Shown: piece after piece, positions 1 to 11,171 of the stretch
How positions within the stretch are numbered: the stretch's first letter is position 1
Layout of the letters: the number at the start of each line of letters is the position of its first letter
Assembly: GCF_018294505.1 (NCBI RefSeq)
Contig: NC_057813.1
Coordinates: 315,645,077-315,709,076 of the forward strand
Origin: Triticum aestivum
Taxonomy: Eukaryota > Streptophyta > Magnoliopsida > Poales > Poaceae
Reading direction: 5' to 3'
DNA length: 64,000 bases
Notes under the pieces: generated by a model
Databases searched by the model: none
What the model was told of the DNA's origin: nothing
Seen by the model: only the letters and a program-made list of their open reading frames with translations
Made by a program: the position numbers and the translations under genes

Positions 1-1035
1 CAGATCTTGGTCAGCTTGAAGCTGTTGCTGCTTTTTCTTCAGGCTTTTTGCAGTGGCTATAAGCTGGCGCTTGAAGCGCTCCTGCTCGACGGGATCCTCA
101 GGCATGATGAATTCTTCGTCGCCGAGGCTCACCTCATCTTCGGAGAGGGGCATGTAATTGTCATCCTCTGAGTCTCCATCCATTACCTATTTATCAGGGC
201 TAGCTTGCCCATCTTCCCATCCGGCTTGCTCAGAGTTTGGCTGGGCGGGATTGTTTTCGTCTTCGGCATCATCCGGAGTGCTATTGTCTCTTGTGGCGGT
301 ATCGCTATTTTTGCTATGACGGGGCTTAGAGCGGTGCCGCTGACGCCGGCGCTTAGATTGCTTCTCAAGGGGATTATCCTTCGTTGCCTCATCGCCATTG
401 CTTTCTTTGTGTGTGTCCACCATATATATATCATATGATGAGGTGGTTGTCTAGCACCCTTTGGGCGGTGGTTCCTGTTCTTCTCTGGCATCGTCGTCCA
501 TACCATCGATGTCTTCAGAGTCGAAATAGAGCATGTCGGTTAAGTCGTCGACAGTGGCTATTAAGTGGGTGGTGGGTGGGGAACGAATTTCTTCATCGTC
601 CGCTTCCCACTCAAGCCGGACATAGTTCAGCCAAGAGTCACCTGACAGGGAGAGTGATTTCAACGAATTTAGCACGCCGCCCAAGGGCGAGTGATGAAAC
701 AAATGCACGGAGGTAAACTCCATGATCGGCACCCAATCAGGTTCAATGGGTGCGGATATACGCGGTTCGGGGCTTGCAGCCAGAGACGAGTCCAAGGGTC
801 CGATGACACATACCTCATTAGAGGCGAAGTCTGTGTTTGGCTCTGTCGCTGATGAGTGTACGGCCTCCGTGGCGGGGCCTATCCACCCGTCCTCGGATGG
901 CACGATCTGCTCCGGATTAAGAGCCGGGGTAGCTGCAGGTGCGATCTCCCGAACACCGTCTGATGGCAGATCTAAGTCATGCTCATCGTGACTATTTGGC
1001 GCACCTTTCATGGGCTCGAATCCATCGAAGACCAA
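1..1035 (-). pseudogene. Gypsy gag-like N-terminal coding region, broken and partial
   Basis: The minus strand carries an open stretch of 194 codons (1035 down to 451) beginning MVFDGFEPMKG, rich in acidic residues and Pro/Ser, followed in another frame (about 423-187) by a Lys/Arg-rich segment with KQSKRRRQRHRSKPRH and then an acidic stretch ending in GDEEFIMPEDP before the window edge. Such an acidic then basic leader upstream of the capsid domain is seen in grass Gypsy gag proteins; the capsid domain itself is not in the window. The change of frame near 430-450 and the in-frame stop near 187 mark it as non-functional. The protein would form the particle shell of the element; no enzymatic motif is present in this part. 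Confidence 0.5.
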
Positions 1036-1265
1036 GTCACCACGGATGTCGGCAGTGTAGTTCAGGCTTCCAACCTGACCTGATGGCCAAGGGCATATCT
1101 ATCGATCTGCTCTAGATGGCCAAGCGAGTTGGCCTGCAGTGCGAAGCCGCCGAATACGAAGATCTGTCTGGGGAGGTTCACCCTGAATCGCATCATTGTG
1201 GATGATCTAAGGAGCCATCAAGCCTTATCGTGACAACACAGTGGAACTCTCAATGAAAGCACCAA

Positions 1266-1708
1266 TGTCGGTGTCAAAACCGGCGGATCTCGGGTAGAGG
1301 GTCCCGAACTATGAGTCTAAGGCTAATGGTAACAGGAGGCGGGGGACACAATGTTTACCCAGGTTCGGGCCCTCTCTATGGAGGTAATACCCTACTTCTT
1401 GCTTGATTGATCTTGATGAGATGAGTATTACAAGAGTTGATCTACCACGAGATCGTAGAGGCTAAACCCTAGAAGCTAGCCTATGATTATGATTTGTCCT
1501 TGTCCTACGGACTAAACCCTCCGGTTTATATAGACACTGGAGGGGGCTAGGGTTACACAGAGTCGGTTACAGAGAAGGAAATCCACGCAAAGGAGAGTCC
1601 CACCCGGACACAGGACGAAGTCTTCAATCTTGTATCTTCATAGTACAACAGTCCGACCTAAGTATATAGTCCGGCTGTCCGAGGACCCCTTAATCCAGGA
1701 CTCCCTCA
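1266..1708 (-). repeat. 5' LTR of the left-edge Gypsy element
   Basis: 443 bp. Minus-strand ends are TGAGGGAGTCC and GACACCGACA, giving the TG...CA pair. It contains a TATA-like site and the R/U5-like text about lengths of 'gggcccgaacc'. The outer end touches 1709; no second copy is in the window, so LTR divergence cannot be judged. Confidence 0.75.
1521..1532 (-). promoter_or_regulatory. TATA box in LTR
   Basis: The minus strand reads TATATAAACCGG inside the LTR, the expected place for the element's RNA polymerase II promoter. Transcription would run leftwards into gag. Confidence 0.5.
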
Positions 1709-2104
1709 ACTGGCGCTTTGGGCACTGGAGCTGCCTTACTAACTGCTCTTGTTTGGGAGCTCTATGCTGGAGATTGTGATGTGTCAACAGGAACTGGGTT
1801 ACTATATCTGCTGGAGTTGGGGTTAGGTTGGGTGAAGTCGGTTCTCTATCCATCGCAGTAGGGGCACAATCTGCGAGAGTCTGGGTTATGTGTGGTAGGG
1901 CTAGTTCTCGTGCATGTACAACCAGGGTGCTGTCTCCACCAAGAGGTAGCACTGTTTTATTTGAAGACCGTGTTTTTACTCCGCTAGATACTGTCATCAC
2001 CCGCTCCAAGTCAAATGGCTGATAAACAGGAAATATAGTTGAATGTATAGACATTGTATGAGAGACAGATGCAATAGATAGTGTGGAAAAAAGTGGTCAT
2101 GAAA

Positions 2105-2420
2105 TAGTTGACATGTATATTGTTTAACTAAAAAGGCTAGCATGACATAATTTCACATATATGATGTCTATCTAAACTGGATAGCATAGCATGACATAAT
2201 TCAAAGATATGATGACTAACTAAAGAGGAAGGCATGAGATAATTATACGATGTCTTTAGTAAACACGTCCGCATGACATAATTCACATACATGTTATCTA
2301 AGTAATCAGGATCGCATGATTTAATTCACATATGTGATTTATATGTTTAGCAGAGGGCATTCGCACATATGATGTTTGAACTAAGAACATGGTGTTGAAT
2401 ATTGTGTATATGATGTCTAA
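2105..2420. repeat. Degenerate minisatellite, block 1
   Basis: About six imperfect copies of a 40-55 bp unit with the core GCATGACATAATTCACATAT followed by GATGTCTAACTAA-like text. It fills what looks like an intron between duplicated exons. Confidence 0.6.
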
Positions 2421-2694
2421 ACTATGCAATGCAAGCCACCATATGCATGATATGAGCAGTATAATTGTGCCAAGTTAGAGCATACACCTCGGTGGGGGAA
2501 TAGGACTGGTCATCTGTCTCCGAATCCATCTCTGAGGAGCTATCGGGACCGAGCAAGAGATCTGCTTTGACAGGTAGCACTGTCTGCTCTAAAGACCTTC
2601 TTTTCACTCCGGATTTTTCCATCACCCACTCAAATGGCTGATTCATAGGAAGAGTAGTTTAATGTACAAACATTGTCGAGAAATGGAAATGTAA

Positions 2695-2935
2695 TGAAGA
2701 AAAGGATGGGCAAGATATCATTCAAATATATGATGCCTGGTTAAACAGGATGGCATTGCATATTTCACATATATTATGGCTAGCTAAAAGAGATGAGACT
2801 ACATAATTCCCATATATGATATACAGACTAAACAGGTGGCATTACAGAACATGTCTAAACTAAGCAGATGACATATATGATGTCGAAAGTAGGCACTACA
2901 AGACAACATATGCATGATATGACTAACATCATCAT
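2695..2935. repeat. Degenerate minisatellite, block 2
   Basis: A second block of the same kind of unit (ATATGATG..TAAACAGGATGGCAT) in the next intron-like interval, which supports duplication of exon plus intron together. Confidence 0.55.
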
Positions 2936-3795
2936 GCCAAGTTAGAGCAAACACCTTGGGGGTAAATAGGAGTGGTCAGCTGTGTCTGAATCCGCCTTAG
3001 AACAGATATCTTCCTCTGGATTACAATCTGGGAAGGCGGGGGGTTTTCCATTGAACCCACCATGGAGCGATGTTTGCATGACATTGTATTGCCGAGCAAA
3101 ACTCTTCTCTTTTTCTCTACATGTTCAGCATGACTGTGTAAAATATCTGATATACATACAAAAAAATATAGTGAGATTATGTAAGGAGAGCATGCAGAAA
3201 TCTAGAGTGATGGTAACAACTAGTGGATGGATCCAAAAATAATGATAGCAAGCTGATGATAGCTTTAATTTAATAAAAAGACAGATGATGATTGCTTTAC
3301 TATTTCTTTCCCACCCAAGATGAACAACATAGGCAGATATACTATTCATTGCTGCCTCGATACGTGCTAGATAATAGACATAGATACTATTCATTGTTGC
3401 CTCGATATGTGCCCCACAACTAATTAAAACTCAAGTTTGAACATTAATTTGGACCTGACTTGGAGTCTAAGCAGTGAACAGGATGATAAAGTAGCAGGTA
3501 ATATTAAGCAATACATAATATATGCAGAAACAAAAGAGTGCGACCTCTCTTGTGGACCCGTGTACTCCTCAGCTTCATCTGCTGAGTCGATAATGGTGAT
3601 GCCATTATAGTGGGTGCCGGCGGCAAGGAAGGAGATCTAAGGCTGCGAAAGATGGTCAGGAGTCATGATGTCTGGTTTGGTGGATGCTTCTATCGATGGA
3701 GCAACTCAAGTGAGGTGGACAGCGTTGCGGCAGGAGCAGGACAAACCACACAAAGTTTTCTTCGACACCTACCTGTAACGGAAGTAACTTTGTAA

Positions 3796-4189
3796 GGGCT
3801 CCTTTGGCTTGCAGGATTCTAAAAACGCAGGGATAGGAAAAACACCGGAATAGGATATGAATGCACGTGGGAAACAGAGTATTTGTAAACATAGGATTTC
3901 TGTCAACTTGGGTGTTTGGTTCACAGGAATTGGAAGAGCAGAGGAATGCAAAGAAACATGGGCAAATTAAAGTGAAACCATACGAAAGCGTGTACAATTA
4001 GAATGTTATTCTGCCACTAATGCACTTGGCCTTGTCTTCATGCATAGGATTTTGAAAAGTAGATCCAGGTGGATGTTTTGCTCCATTCCTTTCAACAAAA
4101 TGCATGAATAATTGAATAGTAGAGTGCCATAGGAAAATTTCCTATTGCTATGTTTTTCCTTCAGTTTTTCCTTTGAACCAAAGTAGCCC
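3796..4189. mobile_element. Tourist/PIF-Harbinger-like MITE
   Basis: 394 bp flanked by a TAA duplication (3793-3795 and 4190-4192). The termini are inverted: GGGCTCCTTTGG on the left and, read from the other strand, GGGCTACTTTGG on the right, 11 of 12 matching. A three-base TAA/TTA target and GGGC/GGCC-type ends are the signature of Tourist MITEs mobilised by PIF/Harbinger transposases. No coding capacity is seen. Confidence 0.8.
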
Positions 4190-4192
4190 TAA

Positions 4193-5467
4193 TGGATCGA
4201 CATGAATGTAGAGTAATAAGTGATGCAACAAGTGCACAACCTCTTTGCCGTAGCCATGTCTACCTCGGCATCATTGGGTTGGTCACTGAAGAAGTTGAGG
4301 CAGAGGTGGTTGTCGGAGGTGTGGAGGAAGATCTAAGGAATCTATAGATGGTGTCTAGGGCACTACTCTGTTGTGATGGATGGTTCCATCATTGGAGCAG
4401 CTGCGGCAAGCCGTAAGACGTCGAGGCTGAAGTAGTACAAGATAGACATCGTTAATCTCAAGTGGGATTCTAATAGCATCTCCAATAGATGATGTAAAAT
4501 ACATTACCAAAAAGTGATAGATGTAAAATTTACATCACCAAAAAACACCTGACTACAACAGATGAGGTCAAACTGGTAACCCTGGACTTAACAGTCGAAA
4601 CTGAAATTTACTGTGGAATCTAAATGTTACTGTCGAAACTGAACGCACTGGTAGCAGAGAGGCACTTCACATGTAGTTTAGGCCGCTCGAGCACTAGTAA
4701 TAGAGAAATAGTGATCTAAATCAGCAGGCGATCGACGGGGAACACAGTAGCAGATAGCATCCGGAGCAACAACGCTTAGAGGGGCAGCACGAACTAGAGC
4801 CAGAGTAGCAACTCATGCAGCTGCAGCAGCCCGTGTACCAGCATCAGCAGCGCGAGTGAGAGCAAGAGCAGAGTAGCAGCACGAGCGAAGGGGAGAGCAG
4901 AGCTGTAGCACGAGCGAGCGAGCAAGGGCCGAAGCAGGAACAACAGCAGCGCAAGCGAGCAAGCGAGAGCCGGAGTAGCAACAGCAGCACGAGCGAGCGA
5001 GTGAGTACCAGAGCAGTAGCAGCAGCGCGAGCAAGCGAGCGAGAGCCGGAGCAGCAGCAGCAGATCCAGCTGGTATGGACGCCGCCGCCTAAGGGGCCTC
5101 GCACTAGAGGAGAGCCACCATGGAGATGTCGCTCGCGGCTCCAGCTTCGAGGTAGCCGCGCCATGAGGGTGCGGGATGGAGCACCATCGGTGCCGGGAGG
5201 TCGAGTTAAGGAGAAGGTGCGATGCAATGAGTGTACAACCTCTTTGGTGGTGCTGAGTAGGCCTCGGCTTTGTCCGAGGAGTCGGTGAGGATGTTGTGGT
5301 TCCAGTGGAGCAGGTTAAGGCGGCGCTGTGGGGATGGAGCAGCTGCGATAGACGAGGCGATCGTCGGAGCAGCTCCTTCGAGGTGGAGGATGGGGCGGCT
5401 GAACCCGCGAGATGACGAGATCGATGACAGATCCTCATCCGGGGAGGTGGATGAGGGACATCGAGCT
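4193..5467. other. GC-rich decayed exon-like region
   Basis: No gene can be assigned. Segments at about 4205-4450 and 5210-5400 share text with each other (GATGCAACAAGTGCACAACCTC versus GATGCAATGAGTGTACAACCTC-like) and more weakly with 3600-3790, continuing the duplicated-exon pattern of 1709-3795. A long minus-strand open stretch (5492-4794, 232 codons) is mostly Leu/Ala/Ser low complexity produced by a minisatellite and I do not treat it as a gene. Confidence 0.4.
4838..5062. repeat. GC-rich minisatellite (AGCAGC / GAGCGAGC units)
   Basis: Irregular units of about 45-60 bp alternate GCAGCAGC with CGAGCGAGCGAG and GCCGGAGCAG. It lies within the GC-rich region upstream (minus-strand sense) of the duplicated exons. 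Confidence 0.6.
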
Positions 5468-5754
5468 TGTTTTGCTTTTTAGTTTGTGTCATCTATCCTT
5501 GCTGGACACACGTATTTGAGAGATCCAAAATTATGCTATGATTTGTTAGAATTTCTCTTTATGATTCACTTAAATTTCTTGAGCTATGGAATTGCTCTAG
5601 TGCTTCACTTACATCTTTTTTAGCACGGTGTGCTTTAGTATTTTTGAAGAAATTCTCTCATACTTCACTTAGATTTATCTGAGAGTTCATAAATTTTTGA
5701 AGAAATTCTCTCATGCTTCACTTATATTATTTTGAGAGATGAAAAAATTGATGC
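5468..5754 (+). mobile_element. Fragment of a non-autonomous LTR element interior
   Basis: Matches the 3' interior of the element at 12328-17720 (compare 15896-16120): both share TGCTTTTTAGTTTG followed by repeated 'GTGCTTCACTTATAT' phrases and 'TTTTGAGAG'. Both ends are cut; the right edge joins a Gypsy protease fragment. Confidence 0.65.
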
Positions 5755-7502
5755 TCATTTTCTTCATTAAAATTTGTGTGGTAGTTGTCACGCTTGCCGA
5801 AGGTGACAGGGAGGCGGATCTGCCCTATGGGGATGGTGGAGCCATCATTAACCCCTAACAGGGAGGCGGATTTGCGTGAAAAAAGGCTTGGTAGAAGATC
5901 CTCACGAGGCTGATCCCTCCAGGGGCCCTCGCGAGGTTGGCCCTGCCAGCGATCCTGGCTGATCGCGCCAGTCCTAGCGGGGGTCACAGTTGTTATCCCA
6001 GTGTTCCCCACCTCGGACTCCTCCACGCCCGTAGCCGCGGTTGTTGCGCTTAGGGTGGCGGCCAAGGTGCCTATCCCGGATGGCCCTGAGCTCTTGGCAG
6101 TGGTTGGTGTTGTGGCTGTGGACATTATGGAAGACACAAAATGGGCAGCTTCCCTTGGAGAACTCGGGGTGGTCGCATCCACGCTTCATCTTGGGCTCGG
6201 CCGCGAGCACGGCCGGGCCGTTGCGTTTCACGTCCTTGGCCTTGGCCTTCTTGTCTTCAGGGTCAGCATCTTAGAGCTCGAGGAGGGAAAGACGACCTTC
6301 ATATGCCCTCGCGCACTTGGTCGCCATGTTGAACATCTCCAGAGCCGAGCACAGGTCCTCATGTATGGTGAGCTCTTCCTTCATCTTGACATCCCGGACG
6401 CCATCAATGAATGTCGAAATGATGGCCTCATCCGACACCTTGGGGATCTTGAGGCGAACATTGGTGAAGCGCTGGATGTATTTGTTCAAGGTCTCCCCTG
6501 GCTGCTGCTTGATACGCCGCAGGTCGCCTCTAGCAAGGGCGGAGTCGCGAGTGCCCTGGAAGTTGACGATGAAACACTCTCGCATTTCATCCTAGGAGGA
6601 GATCGATCCCGCGGGGAGGTTCAGGAGCCACGAGCGCGCACCATCCTTGAGGGCCATGGGTAACCAGTTCGCCATGACCTTCTCATCGCTGTTCATCGCC
6701 TCGATGTTCATCTCGTAGAGCTGGAGGAACTCGGCAGGGTCAGGGGTGCCATCATAGCATGGAGGCAGGTCCGGCTTGAACTTGCCAGGCTAGACTACGC
6801 GGCGCAGCTCCGGGGTGAACGCTCGGCAGCCTGCGGCACTCATGGGAGCCTACCATAGAGGGGGAGCCTAATCTTGGCACTCGCGTGCCGCCGCCTCGGG
6901 TGGCACACGGTCTTGACGCGGCGGTGCTAGGAGCGCACGCGCCTCTCCTTGAGGCCGCAGCACCACCTGGCAGCTTCCTTCGTCGCACGCAGGTGCCCTA
7001 CACGGCGGGTCGCGCTGAGGGGCCTCACGCCTTGGCTCGGGGGCGACATCTTGCCGGGGAGGAGGAGGAGGCGCACCGTGGACCACATTGCTGGCCTAAG
7101 GCGATGGGGGAGCAAGAGAACGAGACGGCTTAGGGGCCTCCACAGCAGCGCTGACGAGCTCGGCGGTGCGGTCCAGCCAGTCCTCGTAGAGGTCATCGGC
7201 CAGACGATAGCGCAGAAGCTCGCGTGCCATGAGCAACGCAACCTGCACGTTCGCTGGCCCGCGATGAGATGGGAACATGAAGCAGCAGCCAGAGTCAGCG
7301 AATGGAGTGGCGGTGCGACCATCACGCCGCATAGAAGGCTACAGCGACGAGACCTGCTGCTCGTGGACCGCGGGGCCAGTGGCAGCATTAGCCATAGGTG
7401 ACGGGGAATGGCGGGGGGCGCCGTCACCCGCAGGCGCTATCTGGGCGACACGGGCAGCGAGGGAAGCCCGATGCTCTGCACGAACTCAACGAGTGTCAGC
7501 CA
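5755..7502 (-). pseudogene. Gypsy gag with protease fragment
   Basis: Begins MADTR on the minus strand at 7502 and is interrupted at once by TGA. The middle holds the retrotransposon gag (capsid) domain, recognisable from MRECFIVNFQGT and QQPGETLNKYIQRF (about 6585-6440). A Cys/His knuckle follows (CPFCVFHNVHSHNTNHC, near 6140), then a Gly/Arg-rich tail. After a junction near 5880 the frame reads STIPIGQIRLPVTFGKRDNY, a phrase from the protease region of the same group of elements. In-frame stops occur near 6792, 6592, 6270 and 5973 and at least one frameshift lies between 7500 and 7330. The product would build the virus-like particle and bind RNA; this copy cannot. Confidence 0.65.
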
Positions 7503-7556
7503 TGAGGACGATGGAACAGTGGCGAATCAACCAACGGGAGAGAGGCTCCGGCGCAG

Positions 7557-7573
7557 CCCTATCTGGTGCGCCA
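7557..7573 (-). promoter_or_regulatory. Primer binding site
   Basis: Two bases inside the LTR the minus strand reads TGGCGCACCAGATAGGG, the position and TGG start of a tRNA primer site. Confidence 0.55.
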
Positions 7574-7575
7574 AA

Positions 7576-8424
7576 TGACGGATTCAGGGCTCCGCAGACC
7601 CGAGGAAGGTTCAAACTCTAGGGCGCGTGCGAAGAACTCAACATCCCCAGACTACCAACTCGCCGCTCTCATAGCCTTGCTCGACGAACAGGAAAGGAAA
7701 GAGACACGGCAGCTTACCAAGGTTCGGGCCACCTAGCGGTGTAAGACCCTACTCCTGCTTTGGCATGGATTAGCCTCGCGAGGGGCTGAGGATGAACTAG
7801 TACAGAGGATTAACATGCTCCCAAGGCTTGGGTGTGTGGTGGTTAGGTTCCCGGCCCCCTCTCTATGGTGGTGTGTAACCTATATAGAGAGAGTCCCCGG
7901 TCCTCTTTCCACAAAATGTAGGCAGGAAGGGATTCCACAACGGCCAGTTTGAAAGGGAACAAGAAGTACATCCTATCCTGACAAAAGGTGGTCTTCGCAT
8001 GCAAAGCTTCTACTTGTGACGCCTTGGTGGGCTCGGCGATGACATCCGTCCTGCTGTCCTAGTGGTCTTGGTCTAGTAGCACGGGAATGGAAACCTTTTC
8101 CTGATTCCTCGAGACTCCGCGCTTGCGCTTGCTTCCTTAGCACCAAAGAGGAAACCTACCGCTCTGCGCCCACTGGCGCCCGCCTGGTCTTGGTCGTCAT
8201 GGCTTGCGTCACCCGGACCTCATGAGATGGGCGCTTGCATAGGAATCTCCGCTCCTCATAAGCTAGCCTAAAGAGGCCGCTCCCTCTGGAGGTCTTGGCG
8301 TCGTCCGCCTCGCGAGGGTCCTGTCTTGAAGGTGTTAAAGATGGGCCATACCGGCCGCTGATGGAGCCACGCCATGGGCCGTTGGCAGGCAAGTCTAGGT
8401 ACCCTGGTTCCTAGAATGTCGACA
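7576..8424 (-). repeat. 5' LTR of Gypsy element
   Basis: 849 bp with minus-strand ends TGTCGACATTC and GAATCCGTCA. A TATA-like TCTCTATATA lies at 7881-7890 (minus). Only one copy is present. Confidence 0.7.
7881..7890 (-). promoter_or_regulatory. TATA box in LTR
   Basis: Minus-strand TCTCTATATAGG within the LTR, driving transcription leftwards towards gag. Confidence 0.45.
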
Positions 8425-9557
8425 TATTCCAACTTGGATACTAGAGAGGATGACATGACTTCCTAAAAAAGAGAACAACTGAATATTCTTTATTTGGATT
8501 TTCAAAAAATAAACAATTCCAACTCAAATATAAACATTAATAGAGAAGGCAATATGACTCCTTCAATATAAAGAGTTGGAAATGATTTAAATATTATTTG
8601 CATTTCTATCTAGAGTTCAAAAATATTTAAGTGGGAATTTTATAAGTGTCAAAGTAAAGTTTACGAAAATATTATAAGTATTTTTATAAGTATTTTGGAC
8701 TGGAAATGTTCACTATCCTCTATATTAGTATATGTATATCCTGTAAATGTTCTGGTACTTTATAGAAAAAGTTTTGGATCATTTTCCAAGCCAAAATCAT
8801 TTCTGTAAAATAAAACAGAATAGGAAATCCCTAAACCTATTCCTAACCTATTCTAACCCAACAGCCGACCGGCCCATTTCCTACCTACGCCCACGCGCGC
8901 GACGCAGCGCGGCAGTCGGCCCAGCATCGCGAGCAGGCCGCAGCCTAGCCCACCTCTCTCTCTCTCTCTCTTTTATATTTTTTCTCTTACTCTCTTCCAG
9001 CCGACAGGCGGGCCCCACCCAGTTGTCCTCCCCGAGTCGGTCTCCCTCTGCATCACGACAACGCCGCCACGGCCGAGATGACCATGCTCGATTCGCGTGA
9101 ACCCCCACGTCCCTTTCCATTTTGAAGCCACCGAGGGATCCCCTCACACCCCTCGTCCAATTCCCAGCATCGCCGCTCCAGATCCGCATCGATTTCGTGC
9201 TCACCGATCTCACCGGAGTTGCCGCCCGAAGCTCCTTCGCCGGTGGATTGCGTAGCTGTTGCTGGGTACCCACTCCCCTACTCTGTCCCATTTTCTTCAT
9301 ATTGGTTTTCCACACGTGGATTACCATGTACTTCACACAGTGACGCACAAGATCGAACGCTGCAACCTTGAACCGAGGAAGTTTCCACAGCCATGACTCC
9401 AACCGCACTATGGCACGACCAGAGGACCTCAACGATGTATCTGAGTAATTCATCGTGTTAAGCGTCGTCCTCCGCGTCCCGTGGTGAATTCCACGAGCTC
9501 TTAGGACCACCATACTCGACGCACGCAACGGACCTGAGCCGCCCACCGCCGCCAGCA
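8425..9557 (+). repeat. Probable LTR fragment, unassigned
   Basis: No coding region. An AT-rich half (8460-8800) changes to a GC-rich half with CCGACCGGCCC and a run of CT dinucleotides (8959-8975), the same architecture as the chromovirus LTR at 31923-34541, but the two do not align closely. I read it as an old LTR piece from a related element; both borders are uncertain. Confidence 0.35.
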
Positions 9558-11106
9558 TTTTTGATTGTTGCATGCTGTATCATTCTTGGATGTTTTACAA
9601 CCTTTTTATAGCAACTTTATATTATTTTTGGGGACTAACCTATTGACATAGTGTCAAGTGTCAGTTGATGTTTTCTGCTTGTTTTTTACATCGCAGTAAA
9701 TCAATATCAAACGGAGTCCAAACGCAGCGAAACTTTTTATGGATTTTTTCTGGACTAAAAGACACCTGTTGGGCCAAGAAAGTACCCGAGGGGGGCTCCG
9801 AGGGGAGCACAACCCATCAGGGCGGGCCTAGGGGCCCAGTCGCGCCCAGGTGGGTTGTGCCCACCTCGGCCACCTCCCGCACCGCATCTTTGCTCTATAA
9901 ATAACACAATATTACAGAAACCCTAGGGGAGTCGACCAAAATCACTTCGAGCTGTTGCAAGTTCCAAGACCACCAGATCCAATCTAAACACCATCACGGA
10001 GGGGTTCATCATCCTCATTGGTGCCTCTTCGATGATGCGTGAGTAGTTCATTGTAGACCTACATGACCGTAGTTAGTAGCTAGATGGCTTACTCTCTCTC
10101 TTGATTATCAATACAATGGTCTCTTGGAGACCTATTTGATGTAACTCTTTCTTTGTGGTGTGTTTGTTGAGATCTGATGAACTTTGAGTTTATGATCAGA
10201 TATATGTTTTTATCCATGAAAGTTATTTGAGTCTTTTGATCTCTTATATGCATGATTACTTATAGCCTCGTATTTCTTTTTTTGAATCTTTGATTTAGCT
10301 AGGCCAACTAGATTGATTTTTCTTCTGATGGGAAGAGGTGCTTTGTGATGGGTTCGATCTTACGGTGCTTGATCCTAGTGATAGAAGGGGAACCGACACG
10401 TATGTATCATTGCTATTAAGGATAAATAGATGTGGTCTATTTCCACATAGATAGATCTTGTCTACATCATGTCACCATTCTTATTGCATTACTCCGTTTC
10501 TCCATGAACTTAATACACTAGATGCATGCTGGATAGCGGTTGATGTGTGGAGTAATGGTAGTAGATGCAGGCAGGAGTCGGTCTACTAGTCTTGGACGTG
10601 ATGCATATATAATGATCATTGTGTGGATATCGTCATGATTATTTGAAATTCTATCAATTGCCCAGTAGTAATTTGTTTACCCACCATATGCTATTTTTCT
10701 TGAGAGAAGCCACTAGTGAAATCTACGGCCCTCGGATCTCTTCTTAAGCATATTTGCCTTCGAGATCTATTTTTATTCGTTTTTATTTTCAGATCTATTA
10801 ATCCAAAAATACAAAAATACCTTTCTGCAATTTTTATTTATTTATTTTTCTCGCGTTCCCGCGAAATCTATTTATCCAAACTACTGCAATTTTACCTATC
10901 TTTTTACCCGTGAGGGATTGACAACCCCTCTCTTACGTCGGGTTGCAAGTATTTGTTCTTTGTGTGCAGGTGTTGTTTACGTGGTGTTGTGTGGTTCTCC
11001 TACTGGTTCGATAACCTTGGTATCATCACTGAAGGAAATACCTACCATTGTTGTGCTGCATCATCCCTTCCTCTTTTGGGAAATACCGACATAGTTCAAG
11101 CCAACA
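9558..11106 (+). repeat. LTR of a non-autonomous element, 5' truncated
   Basis: Parallels the LTR at 12328-13874 over its whole length: ATTTTTGATTGTTGCATGCTG at the left, 'ACGGAGTCCAAACG', the TATA box, 'GTGAGTAGTT', 'ACTAGATGCATGCTGGATAGCGG', and 'GGAAATACC' near the end. The first few dozen LTR bases including the TGATACGTC terminus are missing, and no interior follows, so it is a truncated or solo LTR. Confidence 0.7.
9895..9904 (+). promoter_or_regulatory. TATA box in LTR
   Basis: CTATAAATAA lies 70 bp downstream of a GC-rich stretch in the LTR, a good match to a plant TATA box. Confidence 0.55.
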
Positions 11107-11171
11107 TCACTACCACATTACACAACTGCACCACCAGCAAGTTTCAGATGCAACATTTATAACCTTTGGAA

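Larger units (their letters stand above)
1..1708 (-). mobile_element. Ty3/Gypsy LTR retrotransposon, 5' part only
   Basis: On the minus strand this reads 5' LTR (1266-1708), a short leader, then a gag-like coding region that runs off the left edge. The LTR has TG...CA ends when read on the minus strand, and the bases just inside it form a leader typical of grass Gypsy elements. The outer LTR border at 1708 abuts unrelated sequence beginning at 1709, so this is the insertion edge; the second LTR and the matching target duplication lie outside the window. The LTR resembles a very common Triticeae Gypsy family, but I do not assign a family name. Confidence 0.75.
1709..3795 (-). pseudogene. Unrecognised multi-exon gene remnant with duplicated exons
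   Basis: I do not recognise the product. On the minus strand two exon-like blocks begin right after CAG with the same codons: one starting at 2018 (reads PFDLERVM...GVKTRSSNKTVLP) and one at 2637 (PFEWVM..SGVKRRSLEQTVLP). The second ends at 2488 with CACCGAG before a GTGTATGCTCTAACTTGGCA intron start. A third block ending at 2955 has nearly the same exon end and intron start (GTGTTTGCTCTAACTTGGCA). This is the pattern of tandemly duplicated exons with conserved splice borders. A further exon-like block lies at about 3600-3790. The Gypsy LTR abuts the copy nearest 1709, and the MITE abuts the other side. No full reading frame can be assembled, so I call it a remnant. It could be a host gene or a gene carried by a DNA transposon. 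Confidence 0.4.
5755..8424 (-). mobile_element. Ty3/Gypsy LTR retrotransposon, 5' part
   Basis: Minus-strand order is 5' LTR (8424-7576), primer site, gag (7502-about 5970), then a short piece of protease before the element is cut at 5755. Most of pol and the 3' LTR are absent. An internal deletion joins the gag tail directly to a protease-region phrase, so the copy is dead. Confidence 0.75.

Noticed and set aside
2890..2905. CACTACAAGA as a CACTA terminus
   Set aside because: No subterminal repeats, no partner end and no target duplication nearby; it is one unit of a minisatellite.
4794..5492. 232-codon minus-strand open frame
   Set aside because: Mostly Leu/Ala/Ser/Arg low complexity created by a GC-rich minisatellite, open in several frames at once; no domain.
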